A DNA stretch of 64,000 bases from Macrothele yani. Lineage: Eukaryota > Arthropoda > Arachnida > Araneae > Macrothelidae. A program made the translations under genes and the position numbers. Below, one piece after another: positions 30,867-41,189 of the stretch. A model generated the notes under the pieces. The model saw only the letters and a list, made by a program, of their open reading frames with translations, was not told where the DNA came from and did no database searches. Position 1 is the stretch's first letter; every line of letters begins with the position of its first letter. The stretch is taken from the NCBI GenBank assembly GCA_039090855.1, contig CM076991.1:100514021-100578020 (forward strand), read 5' to 3'.

Positions 30867-33800
30867 TTATAAACTACCGACAGTCAGTTGTAACGTCGCT
30901 GGCATGCCGGCGAACCAGGAAGCGGCCGGAGACCAGGTGGAACGGAAATGTTGTTCTCTCTGTTGGGCGACGGCCACAATATTCTCTAGACGAAGTCTTG
31001 AGAGGAGACACTCCCGAAAGTGGCACAGAAGTTCCACAGAAGCTTGGTGGATGGTATAAGGAGATGAGATATCTCGGCAGCGCTGATGAAATACGTAAAT
31101 GACGTGTTTCACCAGGATGAAAATATATGAGCAGATGGGTGGAAGCTTGACTGGCGGAGAAACCTGCAGGAGGAGTGTCTTATAGGCATCGAAAGGAAGA
31201 TCAGTTGTGGCTGAACGTTGAGCAATGGAAAATGCAAGATGGAGTAGTGGAAAGAGGATGACACAATGTAGATAAACGTGAGAGACATCAGCTTCTTGAG
31301 AACAGAAGGGGCAAAGAGGTGAGTCAAGAATGGTCATGCGGTGGAGGATGGATGGAACGGGAAGACGGCGGTGGAGAAAAAGCCAGTGAGTGTTTATTTC
31401 AAGAGGAGCTGAAAGAGGAGAAAGGGTGGCAGACCAGACAGCGGTGAGAGAGGATTGGGAGACATCAGGGATGTGAAGGGGAGAAGGAGAGTGGGATTTT
31501 AAAAGTAACCGATAGAGGACTGAGGTTGAAAGAGAGGATAGTGGAAGTATAGATCTGCCGACTGAAAGAAAGAAAGGAAGGGGGAGGGAGGCGGAAGGAA
31601 CAAAGGTCAGGCCGGTGGCGGTTGCGAGATGAGGAAACTTAGCAATGATGGTAGAGAGTAGGGAGTCATAGACAGAGCGAGAGGAGGGTGAAAGTAGAAC
31701 GGTAGGTGGGAGGCTGGCGTAGGGTCGCCAGGACAGATCTGAGGTTACAAGGTCTTTGACGGTTACAACTCCGACTCGGAGCCAAGAAGGATAGGCGAAG
31801 CATGAAAGATGAGGGCGGTGAAGAAGAGAGGAGAAGAACAGGGGTTCGGCAAGGAGTTCAGTGGTGGAATCGGGTGGGGATCGAGTGAGCGGGAGAGAGC
31901 GGAGAAAGGTAAGAGTCTCCCGTAAGGCAGGAGGAAGGCGAGAGTGAGTGGTAGTACGGAGGTCAATTAGAATGAAAGAAGTGAAAGTGAAATTAGTGTT
32001 GCTCGAAGAGGTGATGACATTCCTTGCGGTAACGGCGTCGGCAACAGGTGAGGTATAAAGACGGAGGAACGAAGTAATCCGGAGAGCTTGATAGTACAGT
32101 CGTGTATCAATTAGGCCAATGCCACCTTGGTCAGGAGGAAGGCTGAGCTTGGGGGCACTGAGCCAGTGGTGTCCGGTCCAGATAACTGAGGTGAAGCAGC
32201 GAGTGATATCATTGAGACGAAGAAGTGGGGATTTAGTAGCAAGCCAGGAATGTGTGCACATGGAGAGAAGATAGGTTTGCGCAAGACGTGCACGTTGAAA
32301 ATATGAGGTGCAGAACTGCGCTTTTCGCCAAAACGCAGTTGACGGATGAAGACGTGGCTGGATGGCATTCCACGTTGTGCTGGAGGCTTCACCTGGAACG
32401 CCAAGATGTACGCCAAGGAAACGTTGAGAGGCTGAAGACCAGTGCGCTCCCCATGGGGAATCCAAACGGTCAACCCATGAGCCGCACCACAGGCCTGTGC
32501 TTTTGGTTGTATTAATCGCAGCTCCGGAGCAGGAGGCGTAATCGGCGAAAAGACTTTCAAGCAAAGAGAACTGTGAATCCAGGCGTATACAGAAGGTAAC
32601 GTCGTCTGCATACGCCACGGAAGTGGTGACATGGTGTCTCGTGCGGGCGATGAGTGGCGGCAGGGTGGCTTGAAAGGAGCGTTGAACGGAGCGGAGAAAA
32701 GGTTCTAAGGCTATAGCGAAAAGTTGACCGGAGAGTGGGCAGCCTTGCCTCACTCCACGGCGGAAGAGGATTGGTGCTGTAAGAAAGGTGGGCAACTTGA
32801 CCTGGAAACTGGCGTCCTGGTAGAGGGAGGTGAGGAGAGAAATAAACGGAGATGGAAATCCAAATCGGAGAAGTGTGGCGGAGAGATAAGTGTGGGAGAT
32901 ATTATCAAAGGCGGACTGTTGGTCTAAAGAGAGGAGGGCGAGGGGTTCAGAGCGGGAGCGCGCAAGGTGAATTAGATCAGTCAGGAGATGGATGTTGTGA
33001 GATAGGGAACGGCCGGGAACTGTGTAAGTCTGGTTAGGGGAGAGGATGTAAGTGAGGATGGGATTTAGTCGTTGTGAAAGAAGCTTGGTATAAAGTTTGT
33101 AGTCGAGATTCAGTAGGGAAATTGGGCGCCAGTTCACCAAGTCAAGGAGATCACCTTTTTTGGGGAAAAGGACAACGTATGCATTTGTGAATCCCCTCGG
33201 GAGAGGAGAGTAAGTAAAGGCAGCAGAGAAAGCGGAGAGGAGAAACGGAAGAAGAAGAAGCAGAAAAGTTTTATAAAAGCTAAAGGTTAGGCCGTCCGGA
33301 CCCGGAGCGGCACTAGAATTCAGAGAAAAGAATGTAGTGTTAAGTTCAGAGGGCGTGGGGGAAAGGAGTAGAGAAGAAGCGAGATGGGGGGGAACCTGAG
33401 GTAGATTAGAAAGGAGAGAATCCATTGCTGCAGAGGATGGTTGAGGAGGTTCACTGAACTTCGTGGAGAAGTACTGACGGACATGGGAACAAAGCGCAAT
33501 CGGCTCATCTGATACCTCTCCAGAAGAAAGGCGTAGATGATGAAGTATGGACGAAGCTCGTCGGGTGTTTTCCACTGACGTCAGGAACTCATAGTTATGA
33601 GCATCCGGCGTCAGGTGTTGCAAACGAAGTCGGCGGAGAGCTTGTTGCGCCAGAGGAGTGAGAAGAGATCGAAGCTCTTGTTGAAAGGAGGAGAAGAGAG
33701 GATCACTGAGACTGAGCATGGATAGCATTGAACGAACATAGTCTAGGCGCATGTTCTGGAGTGTCTTTAGTTGGAAAGAGTAGTTTCGGACATGCAGAAC

Positions 33801-34577
33801 GAGCTGTTGCTTGATCTCCAACCAAGAATTTAATCCGCAGAGTGCAGATTGAAGCTGCGGTCGTCTGTCAATCAGGAACGACCGGACCGAAGAGCAGAAT
33901 GCCGGGTCGGAGAGAAGTGCATCATCAAATGTCCACGGGCGAATTATCCTGGGTTTGAATGGTGCAGTATGGACTATGATGGCAATGGCGCAGTGGTCAG
34001 ATGAGGCCGTGGGATGCACACTCGATTGTGTCACGACAGGAAGTACAGTACTGGAGGCATAAAACCTGTCAAGGCGGGCTAAGAAAGGATTTTGCGCATG
34101 AGAGGAGCGCCAAGTGTAATTAGTCGACCATGGATGAATATGCCGATGTACATCATGAAGAGCGTTGTTCGTGACAACTGTCTGGAGCAGGTTCGCCAGG
34201 GCATGGCGGCGCTCTCTATTTGTAGAAGACCTATCCAGAAGAGGATCCAGGGTACAGTTAAAATCCCCACCAACGAGAACATGGTCTGACGGTGGGATAC
34301 GGTCGAGTGCTCTGCGAAGACGCGTGAAGAGAACTGATAAATGTGTTGTAGTGCTTGGAATATAGATATTGAATAAATGATATCTGGAAGACGCGATGGT
34401 AAAGGATGCATGCTGTAAGAGATCTCGACAAATATTTCGCACAGAGAGGGATGTGATAATAGAATTGAGAGTATGACTAATGCCGATGGCAAGACCGCTA
34501 TGAGACGTTAGTCCATAGGCGTGATGAAACACAAAGTTCCACTGGCGCCATCGAGAATAGACGTAGATGGTTTGCAA
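30867..34577 (-). CDS. Tx1-like LINE ORF2: endonuclease and reverse transcriptase
   Basis: A 1,236-codon open frame for the enzyme that nicks the target and copies the element RNA. Positions counted from Met 34577: APE endonuclease GGDFNCTLD (~103) and SSDHCAI (~193); RT WRPISLLNLDYKLYTKLLSQ (~483), LALLSLDQQSAFDNISH (~546), RRGVRQGCPLSGQLFAIA (~607) and the catalytic SVAYADDVTF (~653); a C-terminal zinc knuckle CPFCSQEADVSHVYLHC (~1089). The true N-terminus lies upstream in other frames (KIVSLNCRGFAS near 34665, ADILLLQETN near 34590), so two small frameshifts remove the first catalytic Glu region from this ORF. The remaining 3.7 kb has no stop, suggesting a young copy. Confidence 0.88.
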   Translation of the reverse strand: MQTIYVYSRWRQWNFVFHHAYGLTSHSGLAIGISHTLNSIITSLSVRNICRDLLQHASFTIASSRYHLFNIYIPSTTTHLSVLFTRLRRALDRIPPSDHVLVGGDFNCTLDPLLDRSSTNRERRHALANLLQTVVTNNALHDVHRHIHPWSTNYTWRSSHAQNPFLARLDRFYASSTVLPVVTQSSVHPTASSDHCAIAIIVHTAPFKPRIIRPWTFDDALLSDPAFCSSVRSFLIDRRPQLQSALCGLNSWLEIKQQLVLHVRNYSFQLKTLQNMRLDYVRSMLSMLSLSDPLFSSFQQELRSLLTPLAQQALRRLRLQHLTPDAHNYEFLTSVENTRRASSILHHLRLSSGEVSDEPIALCSHVRQYFSTKFSEPPQPSSAAMDSLLSNLPQVPPHLASSLLLSPTPSELNTTFFSLNSSAAPGPDGLTFSFYKTFLLLLLPFLLSAFSAAFTYSPLPRGFTNAYVVLFPKKGDLLDLVNWRPISLLNLDYKLYTKLLSQRLNPILTYILSPNQTYTVPGRSLSHNIHLLTDLIHLARSRSEPLALLSLDQQSAFDNISHTYLSATLLRFGFPSPFISLLTSLYQDASFQVKLPTFLTAPILFRRGVRQGCPLSGQLFAIALEPFLRSVQRSFQATLPPLIARTRHHVTTSVAYADDVTFCIRLDSQFSLLESLFADYASCSGAAINTTKSTGLWCGSWVDRLDSPWGAHWSSASQRFLGVHLGVPGEASSTTWNAIQPRLHPSTAFWRKAQFCTSYFQRARLAQTYLLSMCTHSWLATKSPLLRLNDITRCFTSVIWTGHHWLSAPKLSLPPDQGGIGLIDTRLYYQALRITSFLRLYTSPVADAVTARNVITSSSNTNFTFTSFILIDLRTTTHSRLPPALRETLTFLRSLPLTRSPPDSTTELLAEPLFFSSLLHRPHLSCFAYPSWLRVGVVTVKDLVTSDLSWRPYASLPPTVLLSPSSRSVYDSLLSTIIAKFPHLATATGLTFVPSASLPLPFFLSVGRSILPLSSLSTSVLYRLLLKSHSPSPLHIPDVSQSSLTAVWSATLSPLSAPLEINTHWLFLHRRLPVPSILHRMTILDSPLCPFCSQEADVSHVYLHCVILFPLLHLAFSIAQRSATTDLPFDAYKTLLLQVSPPVKLPPICSYIFILVKHVIYVFHQRCRDISSPYTIHQASVELLCHFRECLLSRLRLENIVAVAQQREQHFRSTWSPAASWFAGMPATLQLTVGSL

Positions 34578-34669
34578 TTTGTCTCTTGAAGGAGGAGAAT
34601 ATCAGCCCCCAACGGGTTGAGGTCTTCATATGCTAGAGAGTTGCTGAGGGGGAAGCGAATCCCCTGCAA

Positions 34670-36474
34670 TTAAGTGACACGATCTTGAATTGTGGGGTTC
34701 CTTGCCTCTAGCTGAAGATCTTTCAGAGCTGGAGGAAAAGACTTGAGACGATTATAGAAAATTTGTGCCCACGGATGGGTGGGAACATTCTGGCGGCAGA
34801 AATGCGACACATTGAAGATCTGCTCCGGCACAAGTTGGCGAAGCGATGGATTCTTGACTGCTAAGGCACGCGCTATTGCGTAGCTTGTCGGATTCGTTAA
34901 GTATGTATGGAGATCAATGTATGAGAGTGGTACGGGAGGTATATTGGCTGTCTGGAGAAATGCAGCGAACTCTTCGACAGTGGGAAAGGAGACTTCGGCT
35001 GGCGAGGTGTGTCGAGGAGAACTGCTGGAGAGGGAGGTTGAACGAGGTGAAGTAGAGTTTTGCTTCTTCGCTACTCGCCTGCTGCGGCCAGAGCCGCGGC
35101 GCTTCAGTGGAGGCTCGGTCGTCTCATCCTCACACAGTGTCTCTGGACCAACAGACTCCACATCAGCTGTTTCGGAGGTTCCAGTGGTAATAGCTGGTTG
35201 TAAACCCTCCGAAAGGGACTCAGTGGTGGAGCGACGACGTTGCGGGAGTGAGGAGGCAATTGTAGGAAAGTCCTCTAGTGAAAAAGAGGAAGCGGCTGTG
35301 GGAGCGTTGCATTGACCAACTTCTGTAAGCAGACTTTTTCATCATATCTTGGCTCCGAGGCCTGCTGTGCTGAAGTAGATGGTGTAGTACGCTTCGAGGT
35401 AGGAACAGTACCTGTAGGAGCACTAGTCGGAGTCGATGGAACTTGATGTGGGCAGTGCACGCGAAGATGGTTTTCGCCATGGCAAAGCGTGCAGTGCAAG
35501 GAGGTAATGACGTCGATTCTCCGACGTTGCTGGCCACACCGTACGGTTAGGATCTTCGGGCACGCAAGCAGATGATCGTCCGACGGAAATATGACACGGG
35601 CACTTCGACGAAACCCTGCAATGGATTTGTCATCGGGATCTCTGGGCGCCGCCGAAAGCGTCGTTATTGGTCCAACCACTCGGCCAAATTTGCTGAGTAA
35701 AGTGCACAGAGCGACATCTGAGACTTCAGGTGGGACTGGGTGGAAAGTGACCTGGATAGGTCGCTGTGCCACAGGTTCAGCCAGAAGATGCACATCTTTG
35801 ATGGATAAGCCAGCAGTCATCACAAGGTCTGCGTGTTCTTTACGGGCAAAATACACTAATACGGCCCGTGGCTTTCGAGCCATATGAGTGATATAAGCTC
35901 CTGTAGGAAGCATCTTCTTTAGGGCAATACTATATTCCTTGAGTTTCGTGTCTGGTAATGCATCAAAACAGACACCGAAGTCCATTGTGGAGAAAAATTG
36001 TTTCCCGGCTGGGGAATCCTCTGGGATATCGATGGTGGCAGAACTACCCTCAACACTGACGTAAGAGTCAGGAAAAACAGGAGCAATGAACTTGGAAGGA
36101 ACTCTCGCTCCGGAGGTCACTGTGGAGTAAGTGAGAGACGTAGAGTTGGCAGTGGAAGGATGCGATACAGTGTTCATTGCTGGTAGCGGCTTGGCAAACT
36201 GAGTTGAGCCAGTTGAAGGCAACGCAACCGTGCAATCGGTCACATCCATAGCTTCGGCAAATGAACCAGGGTCGTGCGTCAAGGTGACGTCACTCTTTTG
36301 GGCAGGGGTATCAGCTTGAGCCATTGCAGAGGAGTCTCGCGTCACATCTTGTATGCGTATGACGTCTCTGACGTGCATAAATGCTGATTGGTCTCCTGAG
36401 AGTGAGGAGGAGGAGGAGGTTGAATGAGCATCACTGATGTGGGCGTGGACATCACCCTTATCAGTGCTAGCCAT
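34670..36474 (-). pseudogene. Tx1-like LINE ORF1 (gag-like), one frameshift
   Basis: Met 36474 starts MASTDKGDVHAHISDAHSTS. A Ser/Thr-rich N-terminus is followed by an RRM-like region around residues 170-310 (PIQVTFHPVPPEVSDVALCT) and a CCHC knuckle CTLCHGENHLRVHC (~342). The frame ends at 35275. The downstream frame continues from about 35328 with SSFSLEDFPTIASSLPQR and a basic stretch (RRGSGRSRRVAKK), then FPTVEEFAAFLQTANIPPVP to the stop at 34670. A single-base loss near 35328 explains the break. Without it ORF1 would be about 600 codons. Role by family: RNA binding and particle formation. Confidence 0.8.
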
Positions 36475-36712
36475 TGTAAATGGCGAGGATTAACTTAAGG
36501 ATCGATCAGCTTGATCGGAAATAATAAAACGCTGAATGCAAACAAAATATACAACTCATCGACTTGGGAGCTGAGCTAAAAGAATGTACAGATCTTCTTC
36601 TTGAAGGGGAACACAAAAATAGGAACAAACACTCACTATATACTTTCAAAAACTGGGCACAAACACAGAGCTCGAAAGGAACGTGACTATATCGGTCATA
36701 CGCTTCTTCAAC

Positions 36713-37358
36713 CAACGGTTGGAAAGCATAAAAAAGAAGCAAATTGGGCGTCCCCCGTGTGCAGGTACAGCTGCATCTGCATCCAAACTAACAAGATCAT
36801 CATTGGTTTGTTCAGATGTGAAAAAGGTGTGCCTGTTTTGTGATGAAGGAGAAGATAGAGACAAACATGTGGCTGCATCTACTCTGGGTATTGGACACGC
36901 CATTAACTGTCGAGCTCTACAGCTACAAGGTGAAACACTGTTGAAGAAGTTAGAACCAACAGATTTGGTAGCATTAGAGTCCAAATATCACGAACTATGC
37001 TATACGCGCTTTCTTACCCGTGCCAGAGATGCTGAACGTACTCGAAAATAAGATTACCAAAATCCTGACGAAATTGTATATGGTATGGTTATTACGGAAT
37101 TGGTTCAATACATGCAGGATACGTACTCATACAGCAATACGTATCCAGGATTTAAATTGTCCCCTCTTACCAAATTAGTGACTCAGCGCTTAGTGGATAT
37201 GGGAATACAAACTGAAGAAAAACATCTCAATAGAAGTGGTCTTAAGGAACAAAAATTACCATTTATGCCTGGCCTTAGAGTAGATAAGTCAAGCCGTTAA
37301 ATTATTTTCAATTTCGAAGCAGATCTTGGCGACGCAGTTCGTGTTTCCTATCAATACA
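36713..37358 (+). pseudogene. Uncharacterised repeated protein, N-terminal part
   Basis: Frame 36683-37051 reads RLESIKKKQIGRPPCAGTAA, KKVCLFCDEGEDRDKHVAAS and LVALESKYHELCYTRFL: a C-x2-C pair then YHELC, likely a zinc-binding domain. A second frame (37085-37300) has ITELVQYMQDTY, LVTQRLVDMGIQTEEKHLN and GLKEQKLPFMPGLRVDK. NFEADLGDAV is readable near 37310-37340. This order matches large uncharacterised proteins I recall as multicopy in invertebrates. The stop at 37049 and later ones show decay. The sequence is interrupted by Tc1-F2 at 37361 and resumes at about 41190. Confidence 0.55.
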
Positions 37359-37360
37359 TA

Positions 37361-38740
37361 CACTATATTGACAAAAGTCACCGGACACCCCTTCAAAAGC
37401 AAATGAACGGATCCGCTGCGTTGTTCAGATGCGAGGTAAACGGTATAAAAACAAGACTGCAGCTGACCGTGATCATATCGCACTGTCAGGTTGACTGAAA
37501 ATGTCGCGGCGGGAGAGAACTGACTTTGACAAAGGAAAGATTGTTGGATGTTATATTAGTGGGTTGTCCATAAGAGAAACCGAGAGGTGTTTAAACCTAC
37601 CCAAGTCACCTGTTTTGGATGCACTGAATACGTGGAAGACACATGGCGTGCCTGAAGCAGCAAAACGTACCGGCAGACCAAAGAAAATCAGTGATAGAGG
37701 ACATCGAAGCCTCAGGAGAGTTGTTACAGCTAATCGACGAAGCACTGCACAAGACCTCAGTGTACAGGTGAGTAAAAATGCTGAAACCTCGCTACGCCCA
37801 TTTGGCCCATTTTTAAATAAAGTTCGTCCCCATGTGGTCCCCTACCACATACTAAAATTTCATCGAAAGCGAACCATTTTTACGTGAGTTATCGTGCGGA
37901 TGGACAGACGGACGAAGCGAGCTCTACAGCACGCTTCTGCGAATGGTAAGTGTACACTTACCATTCGCAGAAAACTTCATTCCATAAGATACCGTGATCG
38001 TGACTCTGCTCATAAGTCTTTCATCTCCACTCGGAATTCTACTCGTCGTTTAGCATGGTGTCAAGAACATTTATCGTGGATCGTAGATCAATGGAAACGG
38101 GTTCTATATATAGATGAATCCAGATACACGATCCATCAGTCTGATGGGCGTGTGTGGTTATGACGGAAGCCGGGGTAACGCTATTTACCACAGTGTACTG
38201 TTCCTACGATCAAGTTTGGAGCTGGCAGTGTATTCGTGTGGGGGTGTTTTTCGTGGTATGGTCCCGACCCATTGGTTATCGTGGACAAACCTGTTAACCA
38301 GCACGCCTTCCTCGATGATCTGGACAATTATGCCCTACCAACTCTGTGACAATACTATGCAACCGAGCCTTGTTGGTATCAGCAGGATAATGTACCGAGC
38401 CATAAAGCAAGGACTGTTACGGTGTGGTGTGACGATAATTCCGTATCGTGTGTGGACTGGCCAGAACAGGGCTGTGATTTTAATCCCATAGAGCACCTAC
38501 GGGATGAATTAGAGCGCCGCATAAGAAGTTTGGAACCAAGGCCTGCTACTAGGCAACACTTAGCGGCAGCATTATGTACTGAATGGAAGCGCTGTGTTCC
38601 AAACCCTTGTCGAAAGCATGTCTCGAAGGGTCAGTGCATGCATTAAGGCCAAAGGTGGACCGACACCGTACTCATGTATGTCAATAAATGCTATGTTGTG
38701 TTTCTCTTCTTGGTGTCCGATGACTTTATCCAGTATAGTG
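37361..38740 (+). mobile_element. Tc1-like DNA transposon with intact TIRs and an internal insertion (Tc1-F2)
   Basis: Ends CACTATATTGACAAAAGTCA (37361) and the complement of GACTTTATCCAGTATAGTG (ending 38740), both beside TA. The transposase starts at Met 37501 (MSRRERTDFDKGKIVGCYIS) with HTH SIRETERCLNLPKSPVLDAL and an AKRTGRPKKISDRGHRSL linker. At about 37795-37955 a fragment of the 570-bp inverted-repeat element interrupts it. Coding then resumes with RVLYIDESRYTIHQSDGR (first Asp intact), EPCWYQQDNVP-like and HLRDELERR. Several further frameshifts are present. Confidence 0.88.
37935..37972. repeat. Perfect 38-bp palindrome
   Basis: The sequence starting TTCTGCGAATGGTAAGTGT is identical to its own reverse complement over 38 bp with no loop. 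The right half is native Tc1-F sequence (ACCATTCG corresponds to the F1 copy). The left half is an inverted duplicate of it at the junction with the foreign insert. Confidence 0.95.
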
Positions 38741-38757
38741 TATAATGACTTTAGTGA

Positions 38758-41181
38758 TGGTAAGCAGCACTTGAAAATAATTATGGGAGATTTCAATGCA
38801 AAAATAGGGCAACGGCAACAGAATGAAACTTCAGTAGGTAAATTCGGTCACGGCAACAGAAACCAGCGTGGAAATACTCTCGTTGAGTTTGCAGAGGCAG
38901 AAGGGTTTTTCATCTTGAACTCCTTCTTCAAGAAAAAGCCACACAGGAAATGGACATGGAGACATCCAAATGGGACGACAAGTGAAATTGATTTTATTAT
39001 GTGTAACAAAAAATTCGTCATAGAAGACTGCAGTGTGCTAAACAAGTTCAACACAGGTAGTGACCATAGATTGGTGAGATGTAAGATGCACCTCAACACT
39101 AAACTTGAACGTGGCAAGCTCATAAGACAAACAAAATCTATTGACATAACCAACCTTAAAAAACACCATAATACCTTCACGTTGGAACTGAAGAACAGGT
39201 TCTCTGCTTTAGAAGGCCTAACATCGGAAGAAGTGGACATCTCTGAAGTTAACAGAAAAGTAACCAAAGCTTTTATGGAAACAGCAACAAAATTAGCTGG
39301 GTCTAAGAACAAGTTGAATGTAAACAAATTATCAGGAAAAACGAAAATGTTGATGCAGAAAAGAAGAGAGATGAGGACAACTAAAGAAGATGTGACTTCC
39401 AAAGTGGAATATATAGAGCTATGCAAGACAGTAAGAAAAAGTATCACTGAAGACGTAAGAAAACAACCAAAGCCTAAAGATAGCAAAGGGACATCTCAGT
39501 AAGGGAAGAAAACAGATTATGGCACTGAGAAAAGAAGATGGTTCTGTAACAAGAAACAGAGGCGAAATTTTGACAAGAGTGAAAGATTTCTACTCCAAAT
39601 TATATGAAAGGGATGATACATGCACTCCAGACATCATGAAAGATACCAGTACCAGAGTTCCTCCAGTCCTTCCAGCAGAAGTTGCACATGCAATCAAGAA
39701 CATGAAGCGAGGAAAAGCTCCAGGAGAAGATGGAACTACTGTAGACATCATACAAGAAGCAAGTGGAGAAATCGAAACAGTACTCGCCCAAATTTTCACT
39801 CGATGCCTTAATGAAGGAAAGATTCCTGAGGATTGGAACACCGCTACAATGATCCTGCTACATAAGAAAGGTGACATTGAGGATCTCGGAAACTACAGAC
39901 CTATCAGCCTCCTATCAGTAGTTTATAAAATCTTCACTAAAGTTCTTTCACACCGCTTGAAGGTAACACTGGACATGGATCAACCGAGAGAACAAGCTGG
40001 ATTCAGGAGTGGCTACAGCACAATAGATCATATCCACGTACTGAGAGAACTAATTGAAAGAGCGAGGGAATATGAACTTCCATTGTGCATATCTTTTATC
40101 GATTATGAAAAAGCCTTTGATTCGGTGAAACCATCAGCAGTTACAATGGCTCTGAAAACCTGCGGTATTGAAGATGCATACATTAATATTATTAATAACA
40201 TCTATGAAAATGCAAGTGCAAAGATTCGGCTGTTTGAAAGTACAACACACGTAAAAATTGGAAAGGGAGTGAGACAAGGTGACACCATATCTCCGAAGCT
40301 CTTTAATGCCCATTGGAGGGTGTTTTTCAGTCGCTGAGCTGGGAAAACAAGGGGATAAAGATTAATGGAGATTATCTAACCCACCTTCGTTTTGCTGATG
40401 ACGTAGTCATTTTTGCAACTACCCCATCAGAGCTGCAGAGTATGATCCAGGAACTTGCTGACAAGAGTAAAGAAGTGAGATTAAAAATGAACTTTCAGAA
40501 GACAAAAGTGATGTTCAATGCTTTTACAAGAAATGAAGATTTATCGATTGATCGGGAAAAGCTGGAGATAACAGACACGTACGTTTATCTTGGACAGCAG
40601 ATATCAAGTGAGGGTCACATTGATGAAGAAATTAATCGCCGTACAAAACTTGCCTGGAGAGCTTTTGGAAGAAACAGCATAATTTTCAAGAGCAATATGC
40701 CATTATGTCTTAAAAGAAAAGTGTTTGATCAATGCATCCTTCCAGTGCTTACGTATGGTGCAGAGACGTGGACCTTAACTAAAAGAGACATACAAAGGCT
40801 GCAGACAACTCAAAGCAGCATGGAGAGGTGCATACTTGGTGTAACCAGGAGAGATAAGAAGAGGAACTCGTGGATCCGAAAAATGACAAAAGTGGAAGAC
40901 ATCATGATCAGAGTTAAATCCCTGAAATGACAATGGGCTGGACATACTGCCAGAAGGACAGATCATCGATGGACAGCAGAAATTTTAGATTGGATTCCAA
41001 GGGACAGGAAAAGACGCAGAAGAAGACCACATGGGAGATGGGTGGATGAAATTCGAAAGTATGCAGGGGTGACATGGAGGAGACTGGCACAAGACAGACC
41101 GTTGTGGAGGAAACTTGGGGAGACCTTCGTCCAGCAGTGGATTGATAATGGTTGACAATGATGATGATGATGATGATGATG
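38758..41181 (+). mobile_element. RTE retrotransposon, 5'-truncated, multiply broken (copy e)
   Basis: Begins inside the endonuclease domain (KIIMGDFNAKIGQRQQN) next to the right TIR of Tc1-F2. Breaks relative to copy b: a deletion of roughly 50 bp near 39465, a 1-base deletion near 40311 (TTTAATGCCCATTGG), and TGG-to-TGA at 40928-40930, the same stop as copy a. Between them the RT is well preserved (SFIDYEKAFDSV, LRFADDVVIFATT). The (GATGAT)n tail ends at about 41181. Confidence 0.92.
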
Positions 41182-41189
41182 TGTCTGGG

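Larger units (their letters stand above)
30343..36696 (-). mobile_element. Tx1-like non-LTR retrotransposon, full length with target duplication
   Basis: A 6.35-kb element on the minus strand, flanked by the 14-bp direct repeat CATACGCTTCTTCA (30329-30342 and 36697-36710). It has a 5' UTR (~220 bp), ORF1 with a CCHC knuckle, ORF2 with APE endonuclease and RT, and a ~520-bp 3' UTR ending with AATAAA near the 3' edge and no poly(A). ORF order, overlap of ORF1 and ORF2 at about 34670 and RT motifs NQTYTVPGRSLSHN and RGVRQGCPLSGQLFAIALEP point to the L1/Tx1 group. It is inserted in the right arm of the inverted-repeat element. Confidence 0.88.
27484..36713. mobile_element. DNA element with ~570-bp inverted repeats built of subrepeats, carrying two nested retroelements
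   Basis: The terminus GGTTGAAAAGGCGTATATGC at 27484 matches, inverted, CATACGCTTCTTCAACC, which is now split by the Tx1 LINE (30329-30342 and 36697-36713). Removing TRIM-A (27832-28416) and the LINE (30343-36696) leaves arms of about 570 bp (27484-28650; 29780-30342 plus the outer tip) around a 1.1-kb interior. Each arm consists of three ~145-bp units containing GGGTCAAAGGTCA-like words and CCACATACTAAAATTTCATC. Net native length is about 2.3 kb. The interior carries decayed coding pieces but no transposase I can name, and no flanking duplication was found. Confidence 0.65.
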
